Source of the DNA: Morinoia aosen
Taxonomy: Eukaryota; Arthropoda; Malacostraca; Amphipoda; Talitridae
Assembly (NCBI GenBank): GCA_030386875.1
Contig: CM059560.1
Coordinates: forward strand, 48,774,757-48,838,756
Direction: 5' to 3'
Length of the DNA stretch: 64,000 nt
Part shown: piece after piece, positions 23,031-34,308 of the stretch
Layout of the letters: each line of letters begins with the position of its first letter
Numbering within the stretch: the first letter of the stretch is position 1
Position numbers and translations under genes: made by a program
The notes under the pieces: generated by a model
What the model saw: only the letters and a program-made list of their open reading frames with translations
What the model was told of the DNA's origin: nothing
Database searches by the model: none

Positions 23031-23709
23031 TAATAAAGTAAATAAAACCATAGTTATATCTAAACCTTTCTAGTGTGGATTTAAATGATTTGAATTGCTT
23101 ACATTTTCAGCACGTTTCCGGTCTGTCAGTATTTTGCGCAAACAACTACAATGCGAGGGCAGTAACTAGCGCTAATCACAATCGCGCTTGAAAACAACCT
23201 ATTTTCTTCTAGCTATCTCATTTGAAAAGAAACTAGCTGTAAAGTAAGGATTAACAGTCGTATTCTTTGTTCCCTTTGAACAGTCGTTGACAGTTACTTT
23301 CAAGCAGATGGGAGTTGAATAATGACTGTTGAAAATTATCATCAAGAAATGGGAAAGCCTAAGGTATAACAAATAAAAACCGTAATTTAATACGTTCTAC
23401 AGCTTTGTGACGCATCATAACGTTAATTCAAAAAGCAGTAAAACAGTGCAAGATACTTAAATTCATCCAATGTTCTATTTTCTGATGGTTTTATGTATTA
23501 TTTTTCGTTACGTGCGCAGTTGAATTCGACTTGACATTAGGCTTTACAGCACCAAGCCAATTTAGTTAGATTAGTGCTGTTGTTTTTACCTGGCTAGTTA
23601 AGTTCCACCTTGAATTTTGTTAATTTCGAATTCACGGGTAGAACATTCACTATTACACCAGACCGCGGTGTATTAGACCGTGACAAAAGACCGACATCTC
23701 TTCATAAGT

Positions 23710-24115
23710 GCGCAAAAGCCCATCATATCAAGGAGCGAATGTAATTATTTGGAATACGACTGGTTTTGACAAAGTTAACTTGATCTCCACTGCAACGTAC
23801 AACTACCCATCATGCCAAATAACAGATGTAGTTTTCAAAAGATCACCGCATCCAGTACGGTTGACTTGGTGATATCCACTGCATTATGTAACCGCTTATG
23901 TCAAACTGCATTGGTAGTTACCCAAAGCAAGCTGCATTAAGCTGTTTAAACTTGATATCAACTGCACTAAGCATAAGTTCATTATATCAAGAAATATTTG
24001 TAATTATCTGGAGTTCATTGCACTTGACACATTTCACTTGATACCCACTGCACTTCGCAGTAGTTCATCATATCAAGTAACATTTGTAGTTATCAAGACT
24101 GCGCTGCATTTAGCA
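23710..24115 (+). repeat. Degenerate tandem repeat, about 120-bp period
   Basis: Motifs like ATCATATCAAG, TGTAGTTATC and TTGATATCCACTGCA recur in the same order three to four times with strong divergence. Confidence 0.55.
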
Positions 24116-25891
24116 GGTTTAGAGCCGCTCTGACCTCGGCAGTGTTTACGCAGCACGAGCTCGATGTTAAACATGAGAGGGGAAATGAGGATGGACGCCT
24201 TCATCCGTACTATAGGTCTCTCCTCACCTGCTGCAGCAACGTTCTTGCGGAAATTCTCCTGCAATTAAATCTTTGCGATAAACTTTTACATTGAATTTCC
24301 TTTGAACTTCGTCGCTCGAGAACTCATTCCTATGATAAGTGTCGATCTTAAAACGATGCGTTTAACGGTTCAATTTTGTGTCCTCTTCGGTTCAACTTAG
24401 TACCGCACTTAAGGTCTAACGTCGCAATACTTTGAGATATACCTCTAGCTTTTCTTTTACTTAAAGTTCCAGATGATTAACCTCAACAGTTTTAATACAA
24501 ATCTATTTGCTGTTCATATGTTTGCGAATTCGATGTCATTGTGTAAATTTCAATATTATTAAGAACAAATCACACGGTTCTTCCGTTTTTTTTAAGAAAC
24601 TGTTGTCCAAGAGGAAGTTTCTCACCAACGAGCATATATAATGATAATTTACTGTATTTGTTGCGAATAAGACGATAAAGTTTGCTCTATGTATTATCGG
24701 CCATGAAGCACTTCACAATGGTAGGAAAATTATTTGATGTCGCAGCTTTTATGTAATAGCATTCTACATTAGTCGTTCTGTAAGTCAGAGCAACGCAACA
24801 ACGTTAATATTTATGAACGCAAACGTTCGTTAATTTTCAATGTTGCCATACAGGTAGACTCGAGTTATCATCAGTACGCTGCTTCAAGTCATGCTGATTG
24901 ATCATTTACTGATCTTAAAGAGGAACAGTTGAAGCGCTGTGTAAAAAAAATGTTATTGGAAGTGAGACCCTGATAATCAGTTAATCATTCACATCAAATG
25001 TAAACGTAAGTCTTCCACTGTTATGTATCAATAACATGGAATTCTCCGATACTGAAAATCGAAGCATTGAATCCATTGAAGTTTCTCCATGTTTTTGCCT
25101 ACTGATTTCAAACGATGTAAAAAACGAATAGAATTAGTTCATAATTTAGGAAAAAATTTTAATGAAGTTATCGGAGGGGGCAATGCGAGGTCGCTTCATG
25201 TAATTATGTCGAGTTTTGATGAGTCTTTGCACATGGCTAGTGTTGAGTCATACTGGAATGTCGTGTTGTTAATGTTATGATTCAATATTAATCTCATTTG
25301 TACTTTATTAGTTAAATTTTACTGCATTTTGGTGAAGCATCCTTTATCTGCCCTATAAGAATAAAAGCTTTACTCCCTATTTACCGTGAAATAGCAAGGA
25401 AATCTATCTTTTAAGGTCGTACAATTAAACGGGGTTGCAATACATGACCTTCAGTGCAAGATTCCTATATTTTGTGCCTATTTCAAAATTTCCTGTTCCG
25501 TTTCTTGAATACTTTTCTGCTTCAGTAATAAATATCTCGCATATACATTCAAGCGTTACTGACAGCCTAGCGAGTGACCAGAATTAGGCACCCACACTCT
25601 ACTCCAGTGATATTCATTGCGCGGCTCTCAAAAAATACATAAATTAATTAATGTATAATATATATAATAAACGCTAACTTGCAGTAGCTGCGGATCTCTC
25701 AATTAACGCGTTAAACCGAAGTGGCTCTCTTGCAAAAATTAGTGAATACAGTAACACTGTAATCTACTAGGTAAGATCATGTCTGGTCCCCGCACGCCTC
25801 GGTCGCATCGGAACCGTCAGTTGTATACTCACACTCGCAGCGCTGCGTTTATATCTGCAACACACGTGCTGCGTGCGACGCAAACCCGCGC

Positions 25892-26475
25892 GTGATGCAC
25901 TCTTCTGCACGTGACGCATGCTTCTACGCGTGATGCACTCTTCTGTACGTGACGCATGCTTCTACGCGTAATGCACTCTTCTGCACGTGACGCGTGCTTG
26001 TACGCGTGATGCACTCTTCTGCACGTGATGCATGCTTCTACGCGTGATGCACTCTTCTGCACGTGACGCATGCGTCTACGCGTGATGCACTCTTCTGCAC
26101 GTGATGCATGCTTCTACGCGTGATGCACTCTTCTGCACGTGACGCATGCTTCTACGCGTAATGCACTCTTCTGCACGTGACGCATGCTTCTACGCGTAAT
26201 GCACTCTTCTGCACGTGATGCATGCTTCTACGCGTGATGCACTCTTCTGCATGTGATGCATGCTTCTACGCGTAATGCACTCTTCTGCACGTGACGCATG
26301 CTTTTGTGCGTGATGCACTCTTCTGCACGTGACGCATGCTTTTACGCGTGATGCACTCTTCTGCACGTGATGCATGCTTCTGTGCATGATGCACTCTTCT
26401 GCACGTGACGCATGCTTCTGCGCGTGATGCACTCTTCTGCACGTGATGCATGCTTCTACGCGTGATGCACACTCC
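25892..26475 (+). repeat. CpG-rich tandem array, alternating 19-mers (38-bp unit)
   Basis: About 15 copies of a 38-bp unit made of two related 19-mers, GTGATGCACTCTTCTGCAC and GTGACGCATGCTTCTACGC. Nearly every copy carries palindromic GCATGC and many carry ACGCGT, with CACGTG at some junctions. Variation is mostly C/T and G/A at CpG positions. Open frames across it (minus strand) are repeat artefacts. It lies in stum intron 1. Confidence 0.92.
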
Positions 26476-27602
26476 TCTAAATGATGCACGCACCTTGCCG
26501 TTTGCATCGCCAGGACTGCGAAGCCGCCGCTAGGGCGGGGTTGCGGCGTGTGTGTACAAGAGGAAGATTGATGAACCTTGATTGGAAATTATTTTATTTC
26601 TCATTGGCGGCGTTGGCGTTTGTGTCGCTTCTTAACTTTAGGGAGATAATTTTACAATGTTTGATGAGATAATTTTACAATACTGTGCCTCATCTAAATT
26701 ACAATACACTCATATGAGTAATTTTATCAAAATATTCTATTTTTAATATGCTTGTGCTTTTAATAAGTGAGTTACATTCTCGTGCATGTACAGGCAAGTA
26801 GGAACTAATCATATTTTCAAATTAAGAACTGATCATGAGACCGACCATAGTGATTCATATCTTCAGTATCTCATTAACCTTGATCTAAATCATTAGAGCG
26901 GTCGGTTCGTAATGGTAAACTATGCATATGGATACTGTTTTCGACACAATATTCTAGGCATGTGAAATAAAAATATATAAGGGCATGAGCAGTGCAATTT
27001 ATGCCTAAATTACCATAATAATTTTAGGAGAGCAAAACAGAAAGCAGAAAAAATTAGCCAGATTCATTCACATTCCTAAAAACGTTAGCTAATGATATTT
27101 GCAAATGAACAAATATTTGGCCATCAAACTCAATGCTCGAGTTAATGAGCATTGCAGTTAAGTGTTCTGAAGAGCCATGCAGACGTGAGCAATAATTTGT
27201 ATTACTTCAAAATTCGAAAAACTTTCAAATGTACAGTATACACAACTCAAGCACAGTATTGTGACATGTACTGCTGTAACAAGTCTCACGTATTGTTTTC
27301 AAAAATATTCTGAATGTCATATGATATCCCTTTTCCGCTTAGTCACTCAAAATATTAAAATGAATTTTGTGCATCTCAATGGACTAGCATTTTCTTAAAT
27401 ACAAGAAATTACGACTCAGAGGCACCGACATTCAATCAAATTTCAAGTACTTCTGAGTTTACTCTCTATGGGGCCAATTCATACGACTGAACTCATTATA
27501 ATTAATTTATGAAATGACCTTAGATATTACATATATTATCGAATTATAATTTAATTGTAAGATATTTAATATCCTTCGTAAGCTTTTAAGTGCTTGTTAC
27601 AG

Positions 27603-27750
27603 GTGGTCATAGAGACGGCGTCAGGCGAGAGGCAGGAGCTGGAGATCGTCTCCAGCAAAGAGCGTCACGGAGTGTTGAGGAGAGCCCTGCCCGTCCTGTC
27701 CGTGCCTTTGGCGGCGCTGTGCTGTGTCCTCAACATAGTGCCTGGGCTGG
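27603..27750 (+). CDS. stum: stum coding exon 2
   Basis: Encodes residues 78-127 (the last codon is split). The segment RRALPVLSVPLAALCCVLNI followed by VPGLG is the family hallmark (a Pro-rich first hydrophobic segment with adjacent cysteines and PGLG). Acceptor TTGTTACAG, donor CTGG/GTGAGG, leaving one base that combines with GT of exon 3 to give the Gly of PGLG. The donor itself is repeated three times downstream in a 70-bp array. Confidence 0.92.
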
Positions 27751-28215
27751 GTGAGGATGTTGAATTTCTGTTTTCTGTTGATTTTTGTTTTCCAAATTTA
27801 CCCATCCTCATCTGGGCAGGGTGAGGATGTTGAATTTCTGCTTACGAATCGAATCTCGGCGCTGGCGGTGGCGATTTTCTCTGTTGGGTATAGGAGAAAA
27901 ATTCCAAGCACAATACCCCACTCCACCCAGGTGTCTGAAATGGGTACCGGTCTTGACCGGGGGAAAGCGTCCTGGCGTTAGTTATAAGGCATTTGAAAAT
28001 CCAATGTACAAGGTGATATGTATCAGGCTTGATTGGAAATAAAGCATCCGTAGATGCCTTCATTATTATTCATTATTATTTCTGTTGTTTTTTGTTTCCT
28101 AAATTTTATCCATCCTCATCTGGGCTGGGTGAGGATGTTGAATTCCTGTTTTCCATTTATTTTTGTTTTCCAAATTTACCCATCCTCATCTGGGCTGGGT
28201 GAAGATGACGAATTT
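27742..28215 (+). repeat. 70-bp repeat that duplicates the exon 2 splice donor
   Basis: Units start at 27742 (spanning the exon 2 end), 27812, 28120 and 28190. Each begins CTGGGC(T/A)GGGTGA(G/A)GATG and ends near CCCATCCTCAT. Units 2 and 3 are separated by a 238-bp insert. The first unit includes the last nine coding bases, so three extra potential 5' splice sites follow the real one. Confidence 0.88.
27841..28078. mobile_element. Short insert within the 70-bp array, SINE-like
   Basis: The second 70-bp unit is interrupted after ATTTCTG and resumes after another ATTTCTG, about 238 bases later. The insert ends in a tail of ATT repeats (TTCATTATTATTCATTATTA). A short target duplication plus simple-repeat tail suggests a retroposed SINE on the plus strand. 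No A or B box is clear. Confidence 0.5.
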
Positions 28216-28690
28216 CTGTTTTCGTAAGGATCTTGAAAAACATGCAGAACCATAATAACTCTTTGATGTTTATTTCACACATGTTTACGCGTTGAAGATG
28301 TGTGAAACATATGGTTTCACAATAAACTGCACTTTACAGGTTTAATACACTTTTGTCGCAGTAGGTTGAATTTAAAATGCTATTCATAAATGAAGAATCG
28401 ATAATATTGATGTTTTCATAAACGTAGAATGTTAACTAACTCGGACATACAACGTTTAGCTTCTTAGGATATAAAAAAGAGGCCTTAAAGTAGCGGTGCT
28501 GTGAGGAGTTTACGGGCAATCACTTAATCCGATCGTTAAGCCTAGTAGAACAACGGGACATGTATTTTAAAGACTACTTTTCATTACAGTAGTCATGTAA
28601 TTTACAACAATAGAAATGCACAAAAAAGTGACACGTTCGCCTAGAACCCTTCCATTGTTTGAGAATTCTTTCATTAAGTAGACGATTATC

Positions 28691-29056
28691 AAACTTTTGA
28701 CACACTTTTAACGTTATTAACTTTTGACACACTTCTGACAATTATCAACTATTGACACTTTTATGAAAATTATCAACTTTTGACACACTTCTGACAATTA
28801 TCAAATTTTGACATACTTTTGATAATTGTCAACATTTGACACACTTTTGACAATTATCAACATTTGACACACTTCTGACAATTATAAAACTCTGACACAC
28901 TTTTCACAATTATGCAACTTATGACACTTGTGACAACTGTCAACTTTTGACACGCTTCTAACAGTTATCAAACTTTTGACACACTTTTGACAATTGTGCA
29001 ACTTTTGATAATCATACAACTTTTGACTCACTTTTGACAATTTTCAACTTCTGACA
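28691..29056 (+). repeat. 28-bp minisatellite running into the exon 3 acceptor
   Basis: About 13 degenerate copies of a unit like AACTTTTGACACACTTCTGA plus CAATTATC. The last copy ends CAACTTCTGACAG, whose final AG is the stum exon 3 acceptor, so the pyrimidine tract and acceptor are supplied by the repeat unit. Confidence 0.88.
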
Positions 29057-29057
29057 G

Positions 29058-29237
29058 GTACGCTGGTGTCGGCATGCCTGTTGGGGCTGGGGTGCGGCAA
29101 GTCGGAGGAGATGGAGGGGCGGGCCAAGTGCGCCTCCTACAACCTGGTGGTGGCGCTGCTGCAGGTCGTACTCGCTCCCTTCATCGTGGGCTGGATCTGG
29201 TCCATCCAGCGGGGCGCTCTCATGTTGCAGGAAGCCG
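29058..29237 (+). CDS. stum: stum coding exon 3
   Basis: Encodes residues 128-186: TLVSACLLGLGCGKSEE, then a polar link with conserved-type Cys, then SYNLVVALLQVVLAPFIVGW and IWSIQRG. The PF-(x)-VGWIWS block is the second hallmark of the Stum/SPEC3 family. Two hydrophobic segments (about residues 105-140 and 152-175) predict a membrane protein. Donor CCG/GTGAGG leaves phase 1. Confidence 0.93.
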
Positions 29238-29284
29238 GTGAGGCCATGCAATTTTTTCTAGTTGTATTTACTTTGCTAAGCCTT

Positions 29285-29835
29285 ATCGAAAAAAACACGA
29301 ATTGTCTCAATGGAACAAGCTGTATTTGCTTCCTAAAGCCTTTTCGAAAGAACCACGAATTGTCTCACTGGGACTAGCTGTATTTGCTTCCTAGTCTTTC
29401 GAAAGAACCACGAGTTGTCTCAATGGGACAAGCTGTATTTGCTTCCTAAAGCCTTCCGAACGAACGAGTTGTCTCAATGGGACAAGCTGTATTTGCTTCC
29501 CAACGCCTTTCGAATGAACCACGAGTTGTCTCAATGGGACAAGCTGTATTTGCTTCCTAAAGCCTTTCGAATGAACCACGAATAGTCTCAATGGACGAGC
29601 TGTATTTGCTTCCTAAAGTCTTTCGAAAGAACCACGAATAGTCTCAATGGACGAGCTGTATTTGCTTCCTAAAGTCTTTCGAACGAACCACGAATTATCT
29701 CAATGGGACAAGCTGTATTTGCTTCCTAAAGTCTTTCGAACGAACCACGAGTTGTCTCAATGGGACAAGCTGTATTTGCTACCTAAACCCTTTCGAAAGA
29801 ACCACGAGTTGTCTCAATGGGACAACCTTTGGCAT
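29285..29835 (+). repeat. 57-bp minisatellite in stum intron 3
   Basis: About 9.5 copies of a unit containing CACGAGTTGTCTCAATGGGA and CAAGCTGTATTTGCTTCCTA. Because 57 is divisible by three, an apparent 19-residue repeat peptide (KLYLLPKVFRTNHELSQWD) runs through several copies, but indels in others break the frame and it lies within an intron. Confidence 0.9.
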
Positions 29836-29999
29836 GGTTGTTATACGTCATTATGGAAGTAACACTATGGTCCGCCTTTTCATGTGTTAGCCATGAGAAA
29901 AGCAATTTTTCGTTAAAAAATATTCAATGATTTTATATATGCTAACTCTGGGTTAACTCAGTTTGAGTACTACAGTTAATGACAATTTTTCTTTTGCAG

Positions 30000-30058
30000 T
30001 TCGTAATCATGTGCGGAAAGCAGAAAACCAACCGAACGAGGGAGGACAAGGTCCGTAG
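30000..30058 (+). CDS. stum: stum terminal coding exon
   Basis: Acceptor TTTTCTTTTGCAG; the first two bases complete a split Val codon, followed by RNHVRKAENQPNEGGQGP and TAG at 30056-30058. Total coding length of the four exons is 618 bases, exactly 205 codons plus stop. The short polar tail after the second hydrophobic segment is normal for this family. Confidence 0.8.
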
Positions 30059-31700
30059 TTGATCCTAATCTGAACTTTTCACTCGTTTAAAAGATGAGAT
30101 GAAATCAATAGCTTCCAACGTCGATGCAAGACGTCGCCCTACCTCAGGGATAGAGAGGTGCGTGTCATCGAAAAGTGAATTGCGTTACTTCAAGAGGGTA
30201 TTAAAATCTCCAAATTCTGTTTCGATAGAGGATAAACTTCCTTGAATTACGTGTCATATCAATGAAGCAGTTGATAGAAGATTTTCATTCTTGTGTAACG
30301 AAAATATGAAGTTAAACTTCAAAATCGGTGTGCGTACGCCTCGGACGGTTCCTTGGAACGACGTTTGTGCTGAAGTTGACTACTCAAATTCACGCATCGT
30401 GATGTTTTCATGTATGAGAGGATGGATTTCATTTTCCATCAAATGATAATGGAAAGAACAATTCAGCGGTTTCCTTCGACTAACGCGTGTAGAAGACACT
30501 TACTTGAGTATGGTATCAACTTATTGCCGGTGAAAACTATTTTATCTCTTCACAAGCGTGAACCATTCCTTTGTTCAGCGCTCTCTAATAAAGAAAAGAT
30601 TAACATCCTCGCTCGAACGGCACATAGCAATTTAGCATAACTCAGCAGGAGAACATAGATACGGGCCAATTTACTAACTTTAGTGGAATACGGATAGGCT
30701 CATCAAACCCAACGCTCAAGTCGTATCTGGCCACGCATCTCCTGTTCAAACTCATGGGAAAAGTACCGGCACTGAGTGCAGTTGATTGAAATCTCTCGCA
30801 ACTTTCTCTAATGCACATCATTGTATCATGCAGTCGAAGGTTTTTTGCTAGAAATAATGTTAGCTTTCTTAACTGTTTGAAGTTTTCATGTAAATAAGTT
30901 CAACGTGATTTTGTGATAGACTCGATTGTCACTATTAGATGTTATGGGCGTTCACCAGACGTTGGAGGATTATTATGTAACGATGTCAAGAGCATGAATC
31001 TAAAAGAAATATTTTTTTCATGTGACGAAATAAATCTTGATGTATAAGGCTGCATATCATTGGTCATTCACTTCGAGAAGCCACCATGCAGACTAGTTTT
31101 ACAAATCGTACCTTGAACAGCAAGTGTAAGCTAGCAGCTTATAACAAGCACAATACTTGTAAGAAAACTGGACCCAAGCTAAACGTTTGAATTCTTTCAG
31201 GTATAATTTTTTTTCTTCAAAATCACACCAGAAAGTGGATACCGCAGGCCTTCGAAAACCAAATTGATACATTTTGAATAAAGAATCGTAAAATTAATGC
31301 TTCGCACTGAAAGGGGAGCCAACCTAGACTTAACAGAACATGTGCTGTGGTATATAACCGAAGGAAGAGGAGCTACTACGAATCGCAATGAAGAGCTGCA
31401 AGACACCTACTGATGGAATATCGCTTCAGCTCACGTTATGACTACGATGAGAGCAAGGATCTTCTACCAGTTTTTTCCAAGGTTAATAATAAAAACTCAC
31501 AAGAGATTGTTATCGATTTAATGAGAAACCAAAATCAAGTTAGGTAGAAAATTTAACAACCAAGCAATTCAGATCCTTCACTTTTAATATCACGGCTGAC
31601 TGTTGACGCCATCTCTACGAGATGCAAGAACATTACGAATCTCGTAAGCTTTTTGCTACGTTCCGACAGCGAGACTACAGTGAGCGTTCAATCGAATCAT
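30059..31700 (+). other. stum 3' UTR and downstream sequence
   Basis: No further coding seen. A poly(A) signal lies at 30587 and another AATAAA-like site near 31028. Confidence 0.35.
30587..30592 (+). terminator. Candidate poly(A) signal of stum
   Basis: AATAAA 529 bases after the stum stop codon, the first good hexamer on this strand. Confidence 0.35.
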
Positions 31701-31718
31701 TCTCAACGGAGGGAGATC

Positions 31719-31757
<39 letters not shown>

Positions 31758-31766
31758 TAATAATAA
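31719..31766 (+). repeat. ATA/TAA microsatellite
   Basis: About 14 TAA units with one interruption. It could be the tail of an unrecognised retroelement. Confidence 0.85.
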
Positions 31767-31869
31767 TTTTACAGAAACGTTTCTACCGGGGGGAGGGAGA
31801 TCTAAACAATTCATTCTAGTCTTAAGCTACTAAATAAGGTCTTAACATGCAAAGAAATAAATTTGAAGT

Positions 31870-32455
31870 TGCGTTTATGCCTCCCAAACCACAACAAAGG
31901 CGGTCCCAAGAATGAAAGAGATGAGGCACCATTTAGAATGGAGTCAAGGGAACGGGGAATTTATGCTTAAGACCTGTCCCCACACCCTGTGCAAAGAAAT
32001 AACGAGATTGGAAGGAAATAATGGAAACAAGATTAGATTGAAGAAGTCAGTGTAAGCTTCCCTGAACATAACAAAGGTGTTTTGAAAAGAGGAAGGTACC
32101 ATTTATTATGGAATTCAGGGAACGGGAATAATAATAAATTTAGAATCGAGTTTCCACCAGGGTCACCAGCAATTTGCAACTATGGACCCCCCCTAGTTTA
32201 CACCAGGTAATCAAGGGAACGGGAAATCTATGCACAATGTGTATTCCCACACAATCCCCCCTATTCATAGCAAGAAGTTTGTAAAAAAAAGTGTTGGGAA
32301 AGAAGTTTGTAAAACAAGATTAAATTTGAAGAGAGTATTAGATGCTGAAAAAGAGGACAGCAGTGAACTGAAACGAGAAGGTCCTTAACGAAACAAAACA
32401 GTATTTCTATCCCAATAAAACGAAGCCCTGACCTTCTGCCCAGGACATACAAGTA
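31870..32455 (-). mobile_element. SINE-X copies 3a/3b, nested or tandem and diverged
   Basis: Two incomplete SINE-X stretches follow each other: both start with the element's tail-side region (CCTCCCAAACCACAACAAAG; CTTCCCTGAACATAACAAAG) and share GGGAACGGG and the GAAGAGAGTATTAGATGCTG-type body. The head is missing. Strongly diverged, so an older insertion than copies 1, 2 and 4. Confidence 0.6.
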
Positions 32456-32459
32456 AAGT

Positions 32460-34308
32460 GAAAGCGTATCGAGATATTAATGTAAAAATAGATCATCTTC
32501 ATACTATCACAGATGCTTTGGTTGTGCGAGCCTCTAGGCTTACACCTTAAAAAATAATCATACAAATAAGCGGTAAACTTCAAAAGCCAATTGAAGTTGA
32601 ATACTTATACTATTACTCAAATGGAAATCAAAACCGAAAAATGCAGTTTAACGAAAGTCGTTCAAGAAGATTTACCCTACAAGTCCTTGAACCAGTCTTC
32701 GTGAGTCAAAATATAAGAAACAATCACTTCAAGTATACAATTTTCAACAGAGAACAAGAGTAGCAACATAGCAAATAAATTAAAAATAAAACTGGTTGCT
32801 GACAGTCATCGCTAACACTAAAGAGATCACAAAATGCACGTAATTTAATGGGATATACACTTGAAATATAGGATAAAATACAACATGGTATTAACTGAGG
32901 TTCCTCTTTCTTGCCTTGAGTTGCCATCCTCAAAAAATAGAGCAGAAGAAAATATTCATCACATACGGGCTTCACCAGCCCGCAAGCCTGAGATATCGCT
33001 GCGTTAAACTGTAATTGTTCAGTTCAGCAGATTCGCACAATAAAAATCCTCCTTTCCAACAAGAGAAAAATGACTTATTCTTCTGTATTGTTTCTCTTAT
33101 CATTCAACAAATGTTGAAGAAACAGAATGAGCTCGAGAAAAAAACTTACACCGACTACGACAATATTATGTCACACAAACTGTGGGCAGTAGAAAATCCT
33201 CTACAAATTTAACATCGGAGCAGCTTGGTGAAATGAAACGCCTTTCATTAGTATCAACGTCAGTGAAATTAAAAAAAAAACTCAACCAACTCGAAAAAAA
33301 TGGAGCAGCCAGGGTTGCCACGTTTACATCAATTGTTTCAAGACGCTAATTCATAGTAGCTTCGTTTTGGAAACGCTCAATTGAAAAATTTTTGCTTTTT
33401 AAAAAAAAAAGGAAACTGAAATTCTGGCTATGACTTATCTATAACAACGTACAATATTACGGGCGCTGTACGTGAAATAATAAAAGTTAACAATCTCACA
33501 AAAACGACCCACAGGGTGACAGGTGCCTGATGGCAAAAGAGACGAGGGTAACTAACCAAAAAATGCATCACCTTGCACGTTCCGGTCGCCAATTTCTACT
33601 CTGTGGGAAGAAATTTAGCTAAGCGGAGACCCTGTGAGCTCGGTCAAAGAAAAAGATCACTAGATAACGTTGATGAGTTGACTGAAGCAGTGACAGATGG
33701 TTATGAGGATTTACAGAGATCCATCCTTTGGCTGCCCAATTCTGTGACACCAGAATTCCCACGCCAGTGTTGCGACGCCTGGTCTTGTTTGTATCTGGCG
33801 TCATCACAATTTGCTGACGCAACAATAGTGGAAGGAGTTAAAATACCGAGTTGTCTGAAGAAAATCGCCATGAAGACCTTTCCTTCATCTCTAAAACGAT
33901 CGCAAACGATTCGAGGGAATTGACGATTTTGCGAAGCTAAGAATTATTACAGAAGAAAGCTGTAACTAGTACGAAAAATCATTTTATGCAACCCACGATT
34001 TACAGAAATTAAACATCAATATCAATTTAGATTGATAATTTTCCACTGGTTCACAGTAAAATAAAGTCAATTGAATGTTAATGTGAGCCCCCAGCAAACA
34101 AATTCAAGAAACAGAAGCTCCATAACAACACAAAAACAACGGAAAAGCCAAATCAGTGAAATGGAGCTTGAGATAAAAAAATTCACATTGCTATTCATTT
34201 GACCTGTCTGTACAAACACAAAACAAAGAAAAGTAATTAAGCGTAAGGAAAATTCGGTTGTACAGAGTAAATACTGGAGAAATTGACAGATAGATGCCTC
34301 AATTTTCT
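32460..34308. other. Intergenic between stum and the zinc-finger gene
   Basis: An open frame at 33573-33923 (plus, 116 codons) is the longest here but has no recognisable domain or clear promoter; I do not call it a gene. The rest is AT-rich and featureless. Confidence 0.35.

Larger units (their letters stand above)
22198..27602 (+). other. stum intron 1
   Basis: A 5.4 kb intron from GTACGT to TTGTTACAG. It contains a decayed LINE fragment, a degenerate tandem repeat (23.7-24.1 kb), a CpG-rich 19/38-bp array (25.9-26.5 kb) and otherwise unremarkable AT-rich sequence at 24.12-25.89 and 26.48-27.60 kb. Confidence 0.7.

Noticed and set aside
25829-26507. Minus-strand frames with repeated HASRAEECITRRSM-like peptide
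   Set aside because: Artefact of the 38-bp array; no start context, no domain, and the array lies in an intron.
29647-29862. Open frame with three KLYLLPKVFRTNHELSQWD repeats
   Set aside because: Product of the 57-bp array inside stum intron 3; other copies contain frame-breaking indels.
33573-33923. 116-codon plus-strand frame
   Set aside because: No recognisable domain, no good start context or splice sites; listed only as unassigned.
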